Source of the DNA: Xanthomonas hydrangeae
Lineage (GTDB): Bacteria; Pseudomonadota; Gammaproteobacteria; Xanthomonadales; Xanthomonadaceae
DNA length: 64,000 nucleotides
Reading direction: 5' to 3'
Assembly: GCA_905142475.1 (NCBI GenBank)
Contig: LR990730.1
Location: 4,931,501 to 4,995,500, forward strand
Part shown: piece by piece, positions 27,320 through 37,586 of the stretch
Numbering within the stretch: position 1 is the stretch's first letter
Layout: each line of letters opens with the position of its first letter
The notes under the pieces: model-generated
The model's input: only the letters and a program-made list of their open reading frames with translations
Told to the model about the DNA's origin: nothing
Databases searched by the model: none
Program-made: the position numbers and the translations under genes

Positions 27320-28891
27320 ATGCGTCTGAAGATCTTGTTGGCAATCGCACTGAGTGGCTGCCTGGCGACCTCTGCCGTGGCACAAGAGGTGGTGCCTGCC
27401 CCTCGCACGATCCAGGTGGATCTGGCTGCCGCCGGCAAACCGGTCGACCGCTTCTACGACCTGTCGATCGGCTCGGACTTTCCCGGCACCTTGATCCGCA
27501 GCGACGCTCAGGCACACCTGGTTCCGGCCGTACAGGAGCTGGGGTTTCGCTACATCCGCTTCCACGACGTGTTCCATGACGTGCTCGGCACCGTCCAGGA
27601 GGTGGACGGCAAACTGGTGTACGACTGGACCAGGCTGGACCAGCTCTACGACGCGCTGCTGGCCAAGCGCATCCGTCCGTTCGTGGAATTGGGCTTTACG
27701 CCCAACGCGATGAAGACCTCCGAGCAGACACTCTTCTACTGGAAGGGCAACACCTCGCATCCGGACCCGGCCAAGTGGACGCAGCTGATCGATGCGTACG
27801 TGCGTCATATCCGCGCGCGCTACGGTGCCGACGAGGTGCGGCAGTGGTATTTCGAGGTGTGGAACGAGCCCAACCTCAAGGATTTCTGGGAAAACGCCGA
27901 CCAGCAGGCCTACTTCGCGCTGTATGCGAACACCGCTCGCACGATCAAGGCGATCGATCCGCGGCTGCGCGTCGGCGGCCCCTCCACCGCCGGGGCGGAC
28001 TGGGTGCCGGAACTGCTGGCCTATGTTGCCAAGAACAAACTGCCGATCGACTTCGTCACCACGCATACCTATGGCGTGGACGGCGGCTTTCTCGATGAAG
28101 ACGGCAAGCAGGACACCAAGTTGTCCGCATCGCCGGATGCCATCGTTGGCGATGTGCGCCGGGTGCGCGCGCAGATCCAGGCCTCGCCGTTTCCGGATCT
28201 GCCGCTGTATTTCACCGAGTGGAGCAGCAGCTACACGCCGCGCGATTTCGTCCACGACAGTTACATCAGCGCGCCCTACATCCTGACCAAGCTCAAACAG
28301 GTGCAAGGCCTGGTGCAGGGCATGAGCTACTGGACCTACACCGATCTGTTCGAAGAACCCGGCCCGCCGCCCACGCCGTTCCACGGTGGCTTCGGGCTGA
28401 TGAATCGCGAGGGCATCCGCAAGCCGGCCTGGTTCGCCTACAAGTACTTGCACGCGCTCAAGGGCCGCGACATTCCGCTGCGTGATGCGCACGCGTTTGC
28501 GGCGGTGGATGGCAAGCGTATTGCGGCGCTCGCGTGGGATTGGCAGCAACCGGTGCAGGCGGTCAGCAATACGCCGTTCTATACCAGGCAGGTGCCCAGC
28601 ACCGACAGCGCGCCACTAGTATTCCGGCTGACGCAGGTGCCGGCCGGCACATACCGGCTGCAGGTGCGCAAGACCGGCTACCGGCGCAACGACCCGCTGT
28701 CGCTGTACCTCGACATGGGCATGCCCAAGGAGCTGGCACCGCGTCAGCTGGTGCAGCTGCAGCAGGCCACGCGCGATACGCCCGAACAGGACCGGCGCGT
28801 GCGTGTGGGCGCCGATGGCGTGGTGGAGATCCGCGTCCCGATGCGCAGCAACGATGTGGTGCTGATGACGTTGGAGCCGGCAGCGCGCTGA
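27320..28891 (+). CDS. GH39 family glycoside hydrolase (β-xylosidase-like)
   Basis: A 523-residue protein with a signal peptide of about 21 residues. The catalytic (β/α)8 domain has F-E-V-W-N-E-P-N near residue 180 (acid/base Glu) and Y-F-T-E-W-S-S near 299 (nucleophile Glu), both characteristic of GH39 β-xylosidases. A β-sandwich domain follows to the C-terminus. It probably acts on xylo-oligosaccharides in the periplasm. No sugar transporter or regulator adjoins it, so the real substrate cannot be read from context. Confidence 0.85.
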   Translation: MRLKILLAIALSGCLATSAVAQEVVPAPRTIQVDLAAAGKPVDRFYDLSIGSDFPGTLIRSDAQAHLVPAVQELGFRYIRFHDVFHDVLGTVQEVDGKLVYDWTRLDQLYDALLAKRIRPFVELGFTPNAMKTSEQTLFYWKGNTSHPDPAKWTQLIDAYVRHIRARYGADEVRQWYFEVWNEPNLKDFWENADQQAYFALYANTARTIKAIDPRLRVGGPSTAGADWVPELLAYVAKNKLPIDFVTTHTYGVDGGFLDEDGKQDTKLSASPDAIVGDVRRVRAQIQASPFPDLPLYFTEWSSSYTPRDFVHDSYISAPYILTKLKQVQGLVQGMSYWTYTDLFEEPGPPPTPFHGGFGLMNREGIRKPAWFAYKYLHALKGRDIPLRDAHAFAAVDGKRIAALAWDWQQPVQAVSNTPFYTRQVPSTDSAPLVFRLTQVPAGTYRLQVRKTGYRRNDPLSLYLDMGMPKELAPRQLVQLQQATRDTPEQDRRVRVGADGVVEIRVPMRSNDVVLMTLEPAAR

Positions 28892-29103
28892 CAGCCCGCG
28901 GCAGCACGCGTTTGTCACGGTCGAGCGCCTGCTCGACCACGGCGCGCATCGTTGATGGTGCATCGGTGCGCGGACCCGAATGAGCGCGTGGCGCTACGAT
29001 TCCAACGCACCGCACGCCTATCGTCGATGGCGGCGTGAGCGGTGTGGATTGGCCGCTCCGCTCGACGCGACACCACCAACACCAGCGCCGTCAGGCAGGC
29101 CTG
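28892..29103. other. gap between convergent genes with one small hairpin
   Basis: An 8-bp perfect stem (GGTCGAGC, loop GCCT, GCTCGACC) lies at 28919-28938 just after the GH39 gene. It has no T-run and may act as a weak terminator. Nothing else is recognisable. Confidence 0.4.
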
Positions 29104-29376
29104 TTACTTGAGATACGTTTTGAGAATGGCCGCGATGTCCTCGACGGCAAGTTCTCTGTCACCCAATGTCTCCGGCGCCGCCACGTGATGCTTCAGGTGC
29201 TCGCTGAGCAACTCGACCATCAAGCCCTGCGCCGCGCCTCGGAACGCCGCCACCTGCGTCAACAACGCAGTGCAATCCACGTCCTGCGCCAGGGCTTTTT
29301 CCAGCCCTTCCACTTGTCCACGGATCCTGCGTACGCGGGCGAGCAGTTTGGATTTGTCGTGATTCAGATGAGCCAT
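29104..29376 (-). CDS. dmeR: RcnR/DmeR-type nickel-cobalt sensing repressor
   Basis: A 90-residue all-helical protein of the CsoR/RcnR family. The start M-A-H-L-N-H at 29376 is chosen because it has the better spacing to the upstream G-tract Shine-Dalgarno and puts the metal ligands at the exact RcnR positions: His3, Cys35, His60 and His64. That set is the nickel/cobalt fingerprint, unlike copper sensors or the formaldehyde sensor FrmR. It is divergent from the cation efflux gene at 29442, with G-tract palindromes between them, matching the DmeR-DmeF arrangement known in rhizobia. Predicted to repress dmeF (and possibly itself) until Ni or Co binds. Confidence 0.85.
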   Translation of the reverse strand: MAHLNHDKSKLLARVRRIRGQVEGLEKALAQDVDCTALLTQVAAFRGAAQGLMVELLSEHLKHHVAAPETLGDRELAVEDIAAILKTYLK

Positions 29377-29382
29377 TGCCAT

Positions 29383-29422
29383 ATACCCCCTGGGGGTATC
29401 TGAGATACCATAGGGGGGTATC
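29383..29422. promoter_or_regulatory. G-tract operators between dmeR and dmeF
   Basis: ATACCCCC-T-GGGGGTAT (29383-29399) is a perfect palindrome, and GATACCATAGGGGGGTATC (29404-29422) is an imperfect one immediately beside it. RcnR- and DmeR-type repressors recognise a G/C tract flanked by AT-rich inverted repeats, which these are. They sit between the two divergent genes and abut both starts. Confidence 0.75.
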
Positions 29423-29441
29423 GTAGCCAGAGCCACTTCCG

Positions 29442-30443
29442 ATGTCGATCACGCACGCCGCGCCGCACTGCGCGCAGTCGCACACCTTTGCCAGCGCCAA
29501 CCCGCTGGCCGAACACAGCACCCGCAAGGCCGTCATCCTGACCGTGGTCATGATGGTGGTGGAAATCGTCGGCGGCTGGACGCTCAACTCCATGGCCCTG
29601 CTCGCCGATGGCTGGCATATGAGCTCGCACGCGCTCGCCCTGGGCCTGGCGCTGTTCGCCTACCGCTTCGCGCGGCGCAACGCCAACGATGTGCGTTTCA
29701 GCTTCGGCACCTGGAAGGTCGAAGTGCTGGGTGGCTACACCAGTGCGATTCTGCTGTTGGGCGTTGCCGGCCTGATGGCATTTCAATCCGTGGAACGGCT
29801 GTTTTCGCCCAAACCCATCCAGTATCAGGAAGCCACGGTCATTGCGGTGATCGGCCTGCTGGTCAACCTGATCTGCGCCTGGTGGTTACGCGATTCGCAT
29901 AGCCATGGGCATGACCACGGCCATCACCATGGGCACGGCCATGAACACGCGCATGACGGTCATGGTCATGGTCATGGTCATGGTCACCACGACGGTCACG
30001 CCGATCTCAATCTGAGGGCGGCATATCTGCACGTGGTAGCCGACGCGGCGACTTCGGTCTTGGCGATTGTCGCGCTGGTCGCGGGCATGCATTGGGGCGT
30101 GACCTGGATGGACCCGATCATGGGCATCGTCGGCGCGGTGTTGGTCACCGTGTGGGCCTGGGGACTGCTGCGCAGTACCGGCCGCGTGCTGCTGGATGCG
30201 GAGATGGATGCCCCGCTGGTGGAAGAAGTCAAGCAGGTCATCGCCGAGCTGCCGCATGCCATCGACATCGGCGACCTGCATGTCTGGCGCGTCGGCAGCG
30301 ATCGTTATGCCTGCGTCGTCAGCCTGGTCACCGCGGCAGACATCGATGCGAAGCTGGTTCGCGAGGCGCTGCAGATTCACGAAGAACTGGTGCATATCAC
30401 CGTCGAGTTGCAGCGCCCGCCAGCGACGCTCGCAGCGGCCTAG
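29442..30443 (+). CDS. dmeF: cation diffusion facilitator, DmeF-type Co/Ni efflux pump
   Basis: A 333-residue CDF transporter with six predicted membrane helices. Metal-site motifs are A-D-G-W-H-M-S-S-H in helix 2 (near residue 60) and H-V-V-A-D-A-A in helix 5 (near residue 196). Between helices 4 and 5 there is a loop of about 35 residues that is mostly His, Gly and Asp (roughly 150-186), a signature of DmeF-like pumps that bind Co or Ni on the cytosolic side. The C-terminal ~90 residues form the usual cytoplasmic domain. It exports divalent cobalt and nickel by proton antiport. Confidence 0.87.
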   Translation: MSITHAAPHCAQSHTFASANPLAEHSTRKAVILTVVMMVVEIVGGWTLNSMALLADGWHMSSHALALGLALFAYRFARRNANDVRFSFGTWKVEVLGGYTSAILLLGVAGLMAFQSVERLFSPKPIQYQEATVIAVIGLLVNLICAWWLRDSHSHGHDHGHHHGHGHEHAHDGHGHGHGHGHHDGHADLNLRAAYLHVVADAATSVLAIVALVAGMHWGVTWMDPIMGIVGAVLVTVWAWGLLRSTGRVLLDAEMDAPLVEEVKQVIAELPHAIDIGDLHVWRVGSDRYACVVSLVTAADIDAKLVREALQIHEELVHITVELQRPPATLAAA

Positions 30444-30449
30444 CGGTTA

Positions 30450-30475
30450 GCATCGCGCCCCCTTCGGCGCGATGC
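30450..30475. terminator. hairpin between convergent dmeF and PepSY gene
   Basis: GCATCGCGCC, loop CCCTTC, GGCGCGATGC: a perfect 10-bp GC-rich stem seven bases after the dmeF stop codon. There is no T-run, so it is a terminator-like or mRNA-end hairpin rather than a classical intrinsic terminator. Confidence 0.55.
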
Positions 30476-30512
30476 CTGGCATGCGGTTCTCAGCGTGGAA
30501 GCCGGTGATGCA

Positions 30513-31997
30513 TCAGGACAGAACCGTTTGCTTCCTCTTGCGCAGGCTGAGCATCAATCGCCTTGCTCCCAGCACCACACCGGTCAGCGAGAACGCCAGC
30601 CCGAGCAGCAGCGGCCCGAGTTGCACGATGCGCCGGATCACAGGATGCGATTGCAGCAGCGGAAAGTTGGTCGTGTGGATGGCCAGATACATCCAGGCAT
30701 AGGTGCGGCGACTTGCATCCAGCGCCAATAGCGGCACTCCGCTGGCAGGGTCGAAGTACAGCGCGGTGCGCGCGGGCGATGCCACTGTCAGCCGCACCGC
30801 ATCGGCGGCAATTCCGTCGCCCTGGCGGTACAGCGCCTCGGCACTGTCTGGCGCCGCCGTGCCGTGATCGAGCGTCCAGGCACGCGCTGCCGCATGCCGG
30901 ATCAATTCAGGCGATAGCCGGGTGCCGGTGATGCGACCGGGCATCCCTTCGCTCACCAAGGTGCCGGCAGGGCCGCGTCCCACCGCAACAGGGCGGCCGT
31001 CGACTGCAGTGAAGTCGATCTGGGTGGCACCCGACAGACAACCCAGTGCGCCGGCATCCACGCCTGCCAGCGCCGCACGTAATGGCGCGCCGGAATAGCG
31101 CGCGACCTGAGCTGGATCCGGAATGCCTCTGGAAAACAGCCTGCCGTGATCCATCGACAGCCAGCCGCTGAAGATCCAGCCCAGCACGAATACCGCGCCG
31201 ATCAGGCCCAACCCGTGATGCCAGCGAAGCCACCCGCGAAAGCCCGACCACGCCGGCTTGGGGCTGCGCGCGCGTTGCCAGGTGCGATACACGCCCAGCA
31301 CCGTGCCGGCACTCGCACTGCACAGCGCCGCCAGCGCCAGCCACCACACAGCCTGGTCCCAGACAGCGAAACTGCGCCGCAGCTGGGTGAAATACAGCCA
31401 GTGCGGAATCGACCCGACCCAGTTCCACGCACGTTCTGTGGAAGACGTGCGCTGCACCACTTCGCCGGTACGCGCCGACACATACAGCACCGTCCCCAGG
31501 TCGTCCTGCAGCGCAGCGCGATAAAACGGCCGCCATGGATCGAACTTCTGATGCACGCTCCATTGATCGTATTCCAGCGGGCCATCCAGTCGCTGCACCC
31601 TGGCATGACCGAACCCAGCGGCAATCGCGCTGGCGGCCTCCGCACTCAGTAATCCTCGCGCTTGTCCATCGATGCCATCGATTGCCGTTGTCGCAGTCGC
31701 ACTGCTGACCACATAACCGGGCCGCCCACCGATGGACACCAGCCGCAACGCCGTCGCATCGCGCACGCTGCGCAAGGCCTGCGCCGGCGCAACCGTCAGC
31801 CTGGACAGATCGATGCGCTCGGCAGCGCTCCAGCGTTGTTGCGGACTCAACGAGGGAAACGGCACAAAGGCCAGTACCAGACCGCTGGCGAACCACACCG
31901 CAAACATCAGGCAGAACGCCACACCGGTCCAGCGATGCAACCAGACAAGCCAGAACATCCTCGGCCTGCGCCGCGCTGGCCGATCAGAAGCGGGCAT
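30513..31997 (-). CDS. PepSY domain membrane protein
   Basis: A 494-residue protein with four membrane segments (about 15-40, 210-232, 262-285 and 460-485), two of which flank large periplasmic PepSY-type domains. W-L-H-R-W-T-G and R-W-H-H-G-L-G-L-I-G are typical of the PepSY-associated TM family (PiuB/FecR-neighbour type). The gene overlaps the end of the siderophore receptor gene by 14 bases. Such proteins are often co-expressed with TonB siderophore receptors and are thought to help reduce or release ferric iron at the inner membrane. Confidence 0.85.
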   Translation of the reverse strand: MPASDRPARRRPRMFWLVWLHRWTGVAFCLMFAVWFASGLVLAFVPFPSLSPQQRWSAAERIDLSRLTVAPAQALRSVRDATALRLVSIGGRPGYVVSSATATTAIDGIDGQARGLLSAEAASAIAAGFGHARVQRLDGPLEYDQWSVHQKFDPWRPFYRAALQDDLGTVLYVSARTGEVVQRTSSTERAWNWVGSIPHWLYFTQLRRSFAVWDQAVWWLALAALCSASAGTVLGVYRTWQRARSPKPAWSGFRGWLRWHHGLGLIGAVFVLGWIFSGWLSMDHGRLFSRGIPDPAQVARYSGAPLRAALAGVDAGALGCLSGATQIDFTAVDGRPVAVGRGPAGTLVSEGMPGRITGTRLSPELIRHAAARAWTLDHGTAAPDSAEALYRQGDGIAADAVRLTVASPARTALYFDPASGVPLLALDASRRTYAWMYLAIHTTNFPLLQSHPVIRRIVQLGPLLLGLAFSLTGVVLGARRLMLSLRKRKQTVLS

Positions 31998-34164
31998 GCA
32001 GGCTCAGCTCCACAATCCTGGGCAACCCCAGGATGACCTGGCCCGGGTAAAACACATCGGCCCACTGCACATAATCGGTGTTGAACAGATTATCCGCATG
32101 CAGCGACAACGAGACCGCAGAATTCAGGTCGTAGGTCGCGTACGCATTGGTCAGGGTGTACGACTCCAGCCGCAGCGTGTTGGCGAGATTTCCATAGCGC
32201 GTTCCGACATGCCGCACCGAGACGCCCAACTCCAACGGCAAGCCGGCCACGTTTCTCACGCTGGTCCAGGCATTGAACAGCGACTTGGGCACGTTGGTGG
32301 GACGATTGCCGGAGGCATCCAGACCGGTGTTGCTGTCGATGAACTGCGCGTACTCGGCGTCGACGTAAGCGTAATTGACGCTCGCGCTCCACTGCGAGGC
32401 CAGCTGCGCATCGACGCTGAGTTCGAACCCGCGCGAGGTTTGCTGCCCGATATTGCTGAGCGCATCCTGCGCCGTCAGCGCCAGGATGTCGTTGCGCTTG
32501 ATGTCGTACACCGCCAGCGTGCCGCTCAGCCGTTGATCCAGCGTGGCGGCCTTGAGGCCCACTTCCACTTGCCGGGATTTGCTCAACGCAAAATCCTGGC
32601 CCGCATTGACGATGAAGATATTGGAGCCGGCCGGGTCGGTCGCCGTGGTGTACGACGCATACGGCGTAATGCTCGGAGTGAGCGCATAGACCAGACCGAT
32701 GCGTCCATTGGCGGGGCGATAGGTTCTGGAGAAACTCGACGCTGCCTGAAACTCCCCATCCGGGCCGAAGTTCTTGCGATCCAGATCGAGGTATTCGTAG
32801 CGCCCACCGAGTACCAGCTTGGCCTTGTCGGTGACGTCCAATGCGTCTTCGAAAAACAGCGCCGCGTTTGTCCACGTGGTCGGGCTACGCCGACGCACGC
32901 GCTCACCGAACGCCCCGCTTGGGTCTCGCGTCGCCAACGCGACGCTGTCGCCATCGGGGAAACCGCGGTTTCTGACGAAATCCAGGCGGCTGTAGTCGAC
33001 GCCCACGACAAGGCGATTCTTCAGGCCTGCGATGCTGTGATCGATGGTGGCGCTGGTCTGATTTCCCCATAGCGTTTGATCGTGATATACGAAGAACCGG
33101 TCACGATCGATCGTGCCCGTCTGCGCGTTGTAGGTGTAACTCTCCGAGTTCAGCCAGCGACGATCGGCATGAAAGTAATACGCCATGTTCTGCAAGGTGA
33201 CGGCGTCGGAGAGCTTCCACTTCACATAGACCTGCGGCCACACCTGACGGGAGTCAATGCGTGCATCGGCCACGTTGTAGTTATTGCGGCGGGTGGCGCC
33301 ATCGACGACATCGCCGTTGGGCGCGCGCAGGATGCCGTTGAGGGGATCGCGCGCAACCGTCGCCGGCACCAGCGGTGTGCCGAAATAGGTCGAAGGCTGG
33401 TCCTTTGCATAATCCAGCGAGAACTGCGCACTGATGTCTTCGCGCGGGTGCCACAGCAAAGACACGGTGGCGTTGAGCGCGCTGGAATCGGCGCCATGCA
33501 CATACCCATCGGACGACACCCGGCTGATATCGGCGCGATAGGCCCAGTCGTCGTTGAGCCCTCCCCCGGCGCCGAGACCCCAGACCTGGCCGCCATAGCT
33601 CGATGCCCCGGCCAGCAGCTCGTATGTGCCGGCACCGAAGGTGGGCGCCTTGTTGGTCACATTCACGGCACCACCCACCGCGCCCTGGCCGTAAATCACC
33701 GAGGAAGGCCCTTTCAGCACTTCGACAGATTGCAGGTTGAAGGTGTTCTGCGGCCGATTGGTCATGTTGGACGGCCCCAGATACAGGCCGTTGTGCAGGA
33801 TGGTGATCTGGCCGTCGGTGAAGCCGCGCATCGAGAAGGTCGCCGGGTTTCCCGGCGAGCCCCCGGTACTGACGCCCGGCAGGCTCTCGGCGGCCTTCTC
33901 CACGCTGCGTAGCCCGCGCGCGTCGATCGCGGCGGCGTTGATCGCATCCAGCGTGCCTGGCGTGTCGCGCGCCGACAGATTGAGCCGGCTGCCGGTCGGG
34001 GTGAATTGTTCCAGCGAGCGCAGGCGCCCGCTCACCACCACCTGGTCCAACGTGGTCGCTTCGGTGGCTTGCACCGTCCCGGCCTGCTGCGCGCGTGCGG
34101 TTCCCATGCAGCCAAGTGCTGCGGTGATCGACAAGGACAGCAGCGTGGCTGGCGTGCACGTCAT
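31984..34164 (-). CDS. TonB-dependent siderophore receptor
   Basis: The start M-T-C-T-P-A-T-L-L-S at 34164 opens a signal peptide of about 25 residues (to A-R-A-Q-Q). The 726-residue protein has a plug domain (T-L-D-Q-V-V-V-S-G-R, I-D-A-R-G-L-R-S-V-E-K, G-P-S-S-V-I-Y-G-Q-G-A-V-G-G-A) and a 22-strand barrel ending S-L-H-A-R-F, as in FhuA/FecA-type siderophore receptors. It is followed by the PepSY protein (14-base overlap), and an AraC/GlxA regulator is divergent upstream. The siderophore cannot be named. I saw no clear Fur box in the 175-base gap upstream. Confidence 0.87.
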   Translation of the reverse strand: MTCTPATLLSLSITAALGCMGTARAQQAGTVQATEATTLDQVVVSGRLRSLEQFTPTGSRLNLSARDTPGTLDAINAAAIDARGLRSVEKAAESLPGVSTGGSPGNPATFSMRGFTDGQITILHNGLYLGPSNMTNRPQNTFNLQSVEVLKGPSSVIYGQGAVGGAVNVTNKAPTFGAGTYELLAGASSYGGQVWGLGAGGGLNDDWAYRADISRVSSDGYVHGADSSALNATVSLLWHPREDISAQFSLDYAKDQPSTYFGTPLVPATVARDPLNGILRAPNGDVVDGATRRNNYNVADARIDSRQVWPQVYVKWKLSDAVTLQNMAYYFHADRRWLNSESYTYNAQTGTIDRDRFFVYHDQTLWGNQTSATIDHSIAGLKNRLVVGVDYSRLDFVRNRGFPDGDSVALATRDPSGAFGERVRRRSPTTWTNAALFFEDALDVTDKAKLVLGGRYEYLDLDRKNFGPDGEFQAASSFSRTYRPANGRIGLVYALTPSITPYASYTTATDPAGSNIFIVNAGQDFALSKSRQVEVGLKAATLDQRLSGTLAVYDIKRNDILALTAQDALSNIGQQTSRGFELSVDAQLASQWSASVNYAYVDAEYAQFIDSNTGLDASGNRPTNVPKSLFNAWTSVRNVAGLPLELGVSVRHVGTRYGNLANTLRLESYTLTNAYATYDLNSAVSLSLHADNLFNTDYVQWADVFYPGQVILGLPRIVELSLHARF

Positions 34165-34339
34165 GTGCGTTCTCCAGGAGGACCGAAGGTGTCGCGCAGA
34201 GGGGGGATTACTCACCAATCACTCTCCAGAGGTGTGTGAGCCAGGCAACGGCTGAGCTCGCATGACAGGGACCAGGCGCCATGTTGCGCAGCAGCAGGCG
34301 ATGGGGACAGTGGCGTAAACGCCACCTATCGTTCATTTC

Positions 34340-35350
34340 ATGCCAACTTCGAAAAAACGCGTGCGTCGCGATACGTTGCCGCCCTTGGTGGTAGTGGTCG
34401 CCTACGACCAACTTGGCCTGTTCGAATTCGGAATCACCACTGAGATCTTTGGATTGCCGCGCCCGGAAGTGGGCCCGGGCTGGTATCGGTTCGCCATTGC
34501 CGCAGCCGAACCCGGCCCGCTGCGTGCGCTGGGCGGACTACGCATCGAGGTGGATGGCGGGCTCGATCTGCTCGATACCGCCCACACCATCATCATTCCC
34601 AGTTGGAGAGATACCAGTTCATCGGCACCGGCCGCGCTGATCAAGGCGCTGCAGCGTGCGCATAAACGCAGCGCACGCATCGTCTCGATCTGTGCCGGTG
34701 CCTTTGTGCTTGCCCAGGCGGGTCTGTTGCAGGGGCGCAGAGCCACCACGCATTGGCGCAATGCCGAGCTGCTGGCCAGCGGCTACCCGCAGATCACCGT
34801 GGAGCCGGGTGTGCTGTACGTGGACGAGGGCGACATCCTCACCTCGGCCGGCAGCGCTGCGGGGATCGATCTCTGTCTGCATATCGTGCGGGCCGACTTT
34901 GGCCCGGCGATCGCCAATCAGGTCGCCAAACGCCTGGTGATGCCGGTCCACCGTGATGGCGGGCAAGCCCAGTTCATCGACCGGCCGGTGCCGCCGGTCC
35001 ATGAAAGTACCCGGCTTGGACCCTTGCTGGAGCGTATCAATCAGGACCTCACTGCCAACCACTGCGTGGAGTCCCTGGCCGCTGCTGCGGGCATGAGCCG
35101 CAGGACATTCCTGAGGCGCTTTCAAGCGACCACCGGCATGTCGCCGGGCAAGTGGGTCGTCAACGAACGGCTCAATCGTGCGCGCGAGATGCTGGAAACC
35201 TCGGGCGCTGACATCGAAGAGATTGCAACGCGCTGCGGCTTCGGCTCGGCCGAAACGCTCAGGCACCACTTCCGGCGCACGCTGGCGCTATCGCCAACGC
35301 AGTATCGGCGCGTATTCGGTGGGCACCGCGATGCTGTCGACGGGATTTGA
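34340..35350 (+). CDS. GlxA family transcriptional regulator (DJ-1/PfpI domain plus AraC HTH)
   Basis: A 336-residue protein. Residues about 15-185 form a DJ-1/PfpI-like domain with the nucleophile-position motif S-I-C-A-G-A-F-V-L-A near residue 117. Residues about 235-330 are an AraC-type domain with two helix-turn-helix units (M-S-R-R-T-F-L-R-R-F and A-T-R-C-G-F-G-S-A-E-T-L-R-H-H-F). FtrA/GlxA-type regulators are usually activators. It is divergent from the siderophore receptor, but the gap contains no obvious operator I can name, so a regulatory link is only suggested. Confidence 0.85.
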   Translation: MPTSKKRVRRDTLPPLVVVVAYDQLGLFEFGITTEIFGLPRPEVGPGWYRFAIAAAEPGPLRALGGLRIEVDGGLDLLDTAHTIIIPSWRDTSSSAPAALIKALQRAHKRSARIVSICAGAFVLAQAGLLQGRRATTHWRNAELLASGYPQITVEPGVLYVDEGDILTSAGSAAGIDLCLHIVRADFGPAIANQVAKRLVMPVHRDGGQAQFIDRPVPPVHESTRLGPLLERINQDLTANHCVESLAAAAGMSRRTFLRRFQATTGMSPGKWVVNERLNRAREMLETSGADIEEIATRCGFGSAETLRHHFRRTLALSPTQYRRVFGGHRDAVDGI

Positions 35351-35703
35351 GCATGCTGGACTTGGAGTCGCTAACAAACCTCTCGAACGCTATGTCACTG
35401 GCGACAAAGTGTTAACCGCACGCGCCTTCGTTGAACACTGGAGCGATATCGGCCACGCACACCGATTATCTCCACCGGCCCTTGCCCGCCCACCGTCGCG
35501 GGACCTTACGCGGCATGGATGCCGCGTCAGAGCTTGCAAGGACGTACTTGCAGCGTGTCCCGCGATGGTGGGCGGGCAAGGGCCTTGCAGCCAAGCTGCA
35601 GATCAGCCAGCTGCGCACACTTGGCAGTTTGTCAGCCATTCTTAGGCGAACCACGCGCGATGAGCGGCGCCGAGCAAGACAGCTCGGCCCCTGCCCGATG
35701 ACC
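35351..35703. repeat. intergenic region with palindromic repeat element (type Y) at 35477-35584
   Basis: No gene is supported. The element is about 108 bp with terminal inverted repeats: GGCCCTTGCCCGCCCACCGT pairs with its near-complement at 35558-35584, and it contains the inner palindrome CGGCATGGATGCCG. Two further copies lie at 48764-48871 and 49262-49368. No transposase is encoded, so it is a non-autonomous or REP-like element. Confidence 0.75.
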
Positions 35704-36465
35704 TCAGACTTTTGCCGGCGCCGGGCTGACGTATTTTTCGCGGCGGATCTGCGCGTTCTGCAGGCCGGCTTCTTTCAAGGCTTCGATGCAGCTGTCCACC
35801 ATGTCCGGATTGCCGCACAGGTAGGCGATGTCGCCTTGCGCATCTGGCGCGAACTCCGCCAGCTGCTGCTGCACGTAGCCATGCCGCACATCGGCATGCG
35901 GCTGCCCGGGCAGCTCGCGCGAGAAGCACGGCACGTAGCGGAACTGCGGATGCGCATCGGCGAACGCGCGGAAATCGTCGCCATACAACAGCTCGGCCGG
36001 CGTGCGCGCACCTTGCAGCAGCACCACCTGCACGCCACGGGTGGCGATCGCCTCGGCCAGCAACGGCAGCATCGAACGGTATGGGGTGACCCCGGTCCCG
36101 GTGGCGATCAGCACATAACGCCGGTTGTGGTCGCCCGGTGGCAGGCAGAAGCGGCCGTACGGCCCGCTGGCCTGCAACTGGTCGCCGATCTGCAGGCCTT
36201 CGAACAGCGCAGTGGCCGAACCGCCGGGCACGAAGCTCACCGCGATATCCACCGCCTCGCCCGGTCCGAACGCGTGGTCGTGGATGGTCGCCAGCGAATA
36301 GCTGCGCTTGATCGGCGTGCCATCGGCGCCGCTGAAATGGATCTGGATGAACTGCCCGGGCTGGAAATCCAGCGGCTGCCCGTCGTCACGCAGGAACTGG
36401 CAGTGGGCCACGGTGGGCGCGATCATGCGCCGGTCGACAAGCTTGAGGGGGAATTGAACGGGCAC
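35704..36465 (-). CDS. fpr: ferredoxin/flavodoxin-NADP(+) reductase
   Basis: An FAD-binding reductase with R-S-Y-S-L-A-T (FAD isoalloxazine motif) near residue 60, G-T-G-V-T-P-Y-R-S-M (NADP-binding) near 125 and Y-L-C-G-N-P-D-M-V near 215. The C-terminus extends past the usual terminal aromatic as V-S-P-A-P-A-K-V, as in bacterial subclass I enzymes. I chose the GTG at 36465 (V-P-V-Q-F-P-L-K-L) by family alignment; the ribosome-binding site is weak, and an ATG at 36426 is the fallback. The enzyme moves electrons between NADPH and ferredoxin or flavodoxin. A flavodoxin is encoded at 42137, 6 kb away. Confidence 0.8.
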   Translation of the reverse strand: MPVQFPLKLVDRRMIAPTVAHCQFLRDDGQPLDFQPGQFIQIHFSGADGTPIKRSYSLATIHDHAFGPGEAVDIAVSFVPGGSATALFEGLQIGDQLQASGPYGRFCLPPGDHNRRYVLIATGTGVTPYRSMLPLLAEAIATRGVQVVLLQGARTPAELLYGDDFRAFADAHPQFRYVPCFSRELPGQPHADVRHGYVQQQLAEFAPDAQGDIAYLCGNPDMVDSCIEALKEAGLQNAQIRREKYVSPAPAKV

Positions 36466-36566
36466 GAACGTATTTGGGACAGTCTGTGATCGGGGCTTGC
36501 CCCCGCGGGCTTCTATAATAACGGCCTGCAACTCGCTGCGCCGTCACGCTGACGCGAAGGAACATC

Positions 36567-37582
<1,016 letters not shown>

Positions 37583-37586
<4 letters not shown>

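Noticed and set aside
34165-34339. A Fur box before the siderophore receptor
   Set aside because: No segment resembles the Fur consensus beyond chance.
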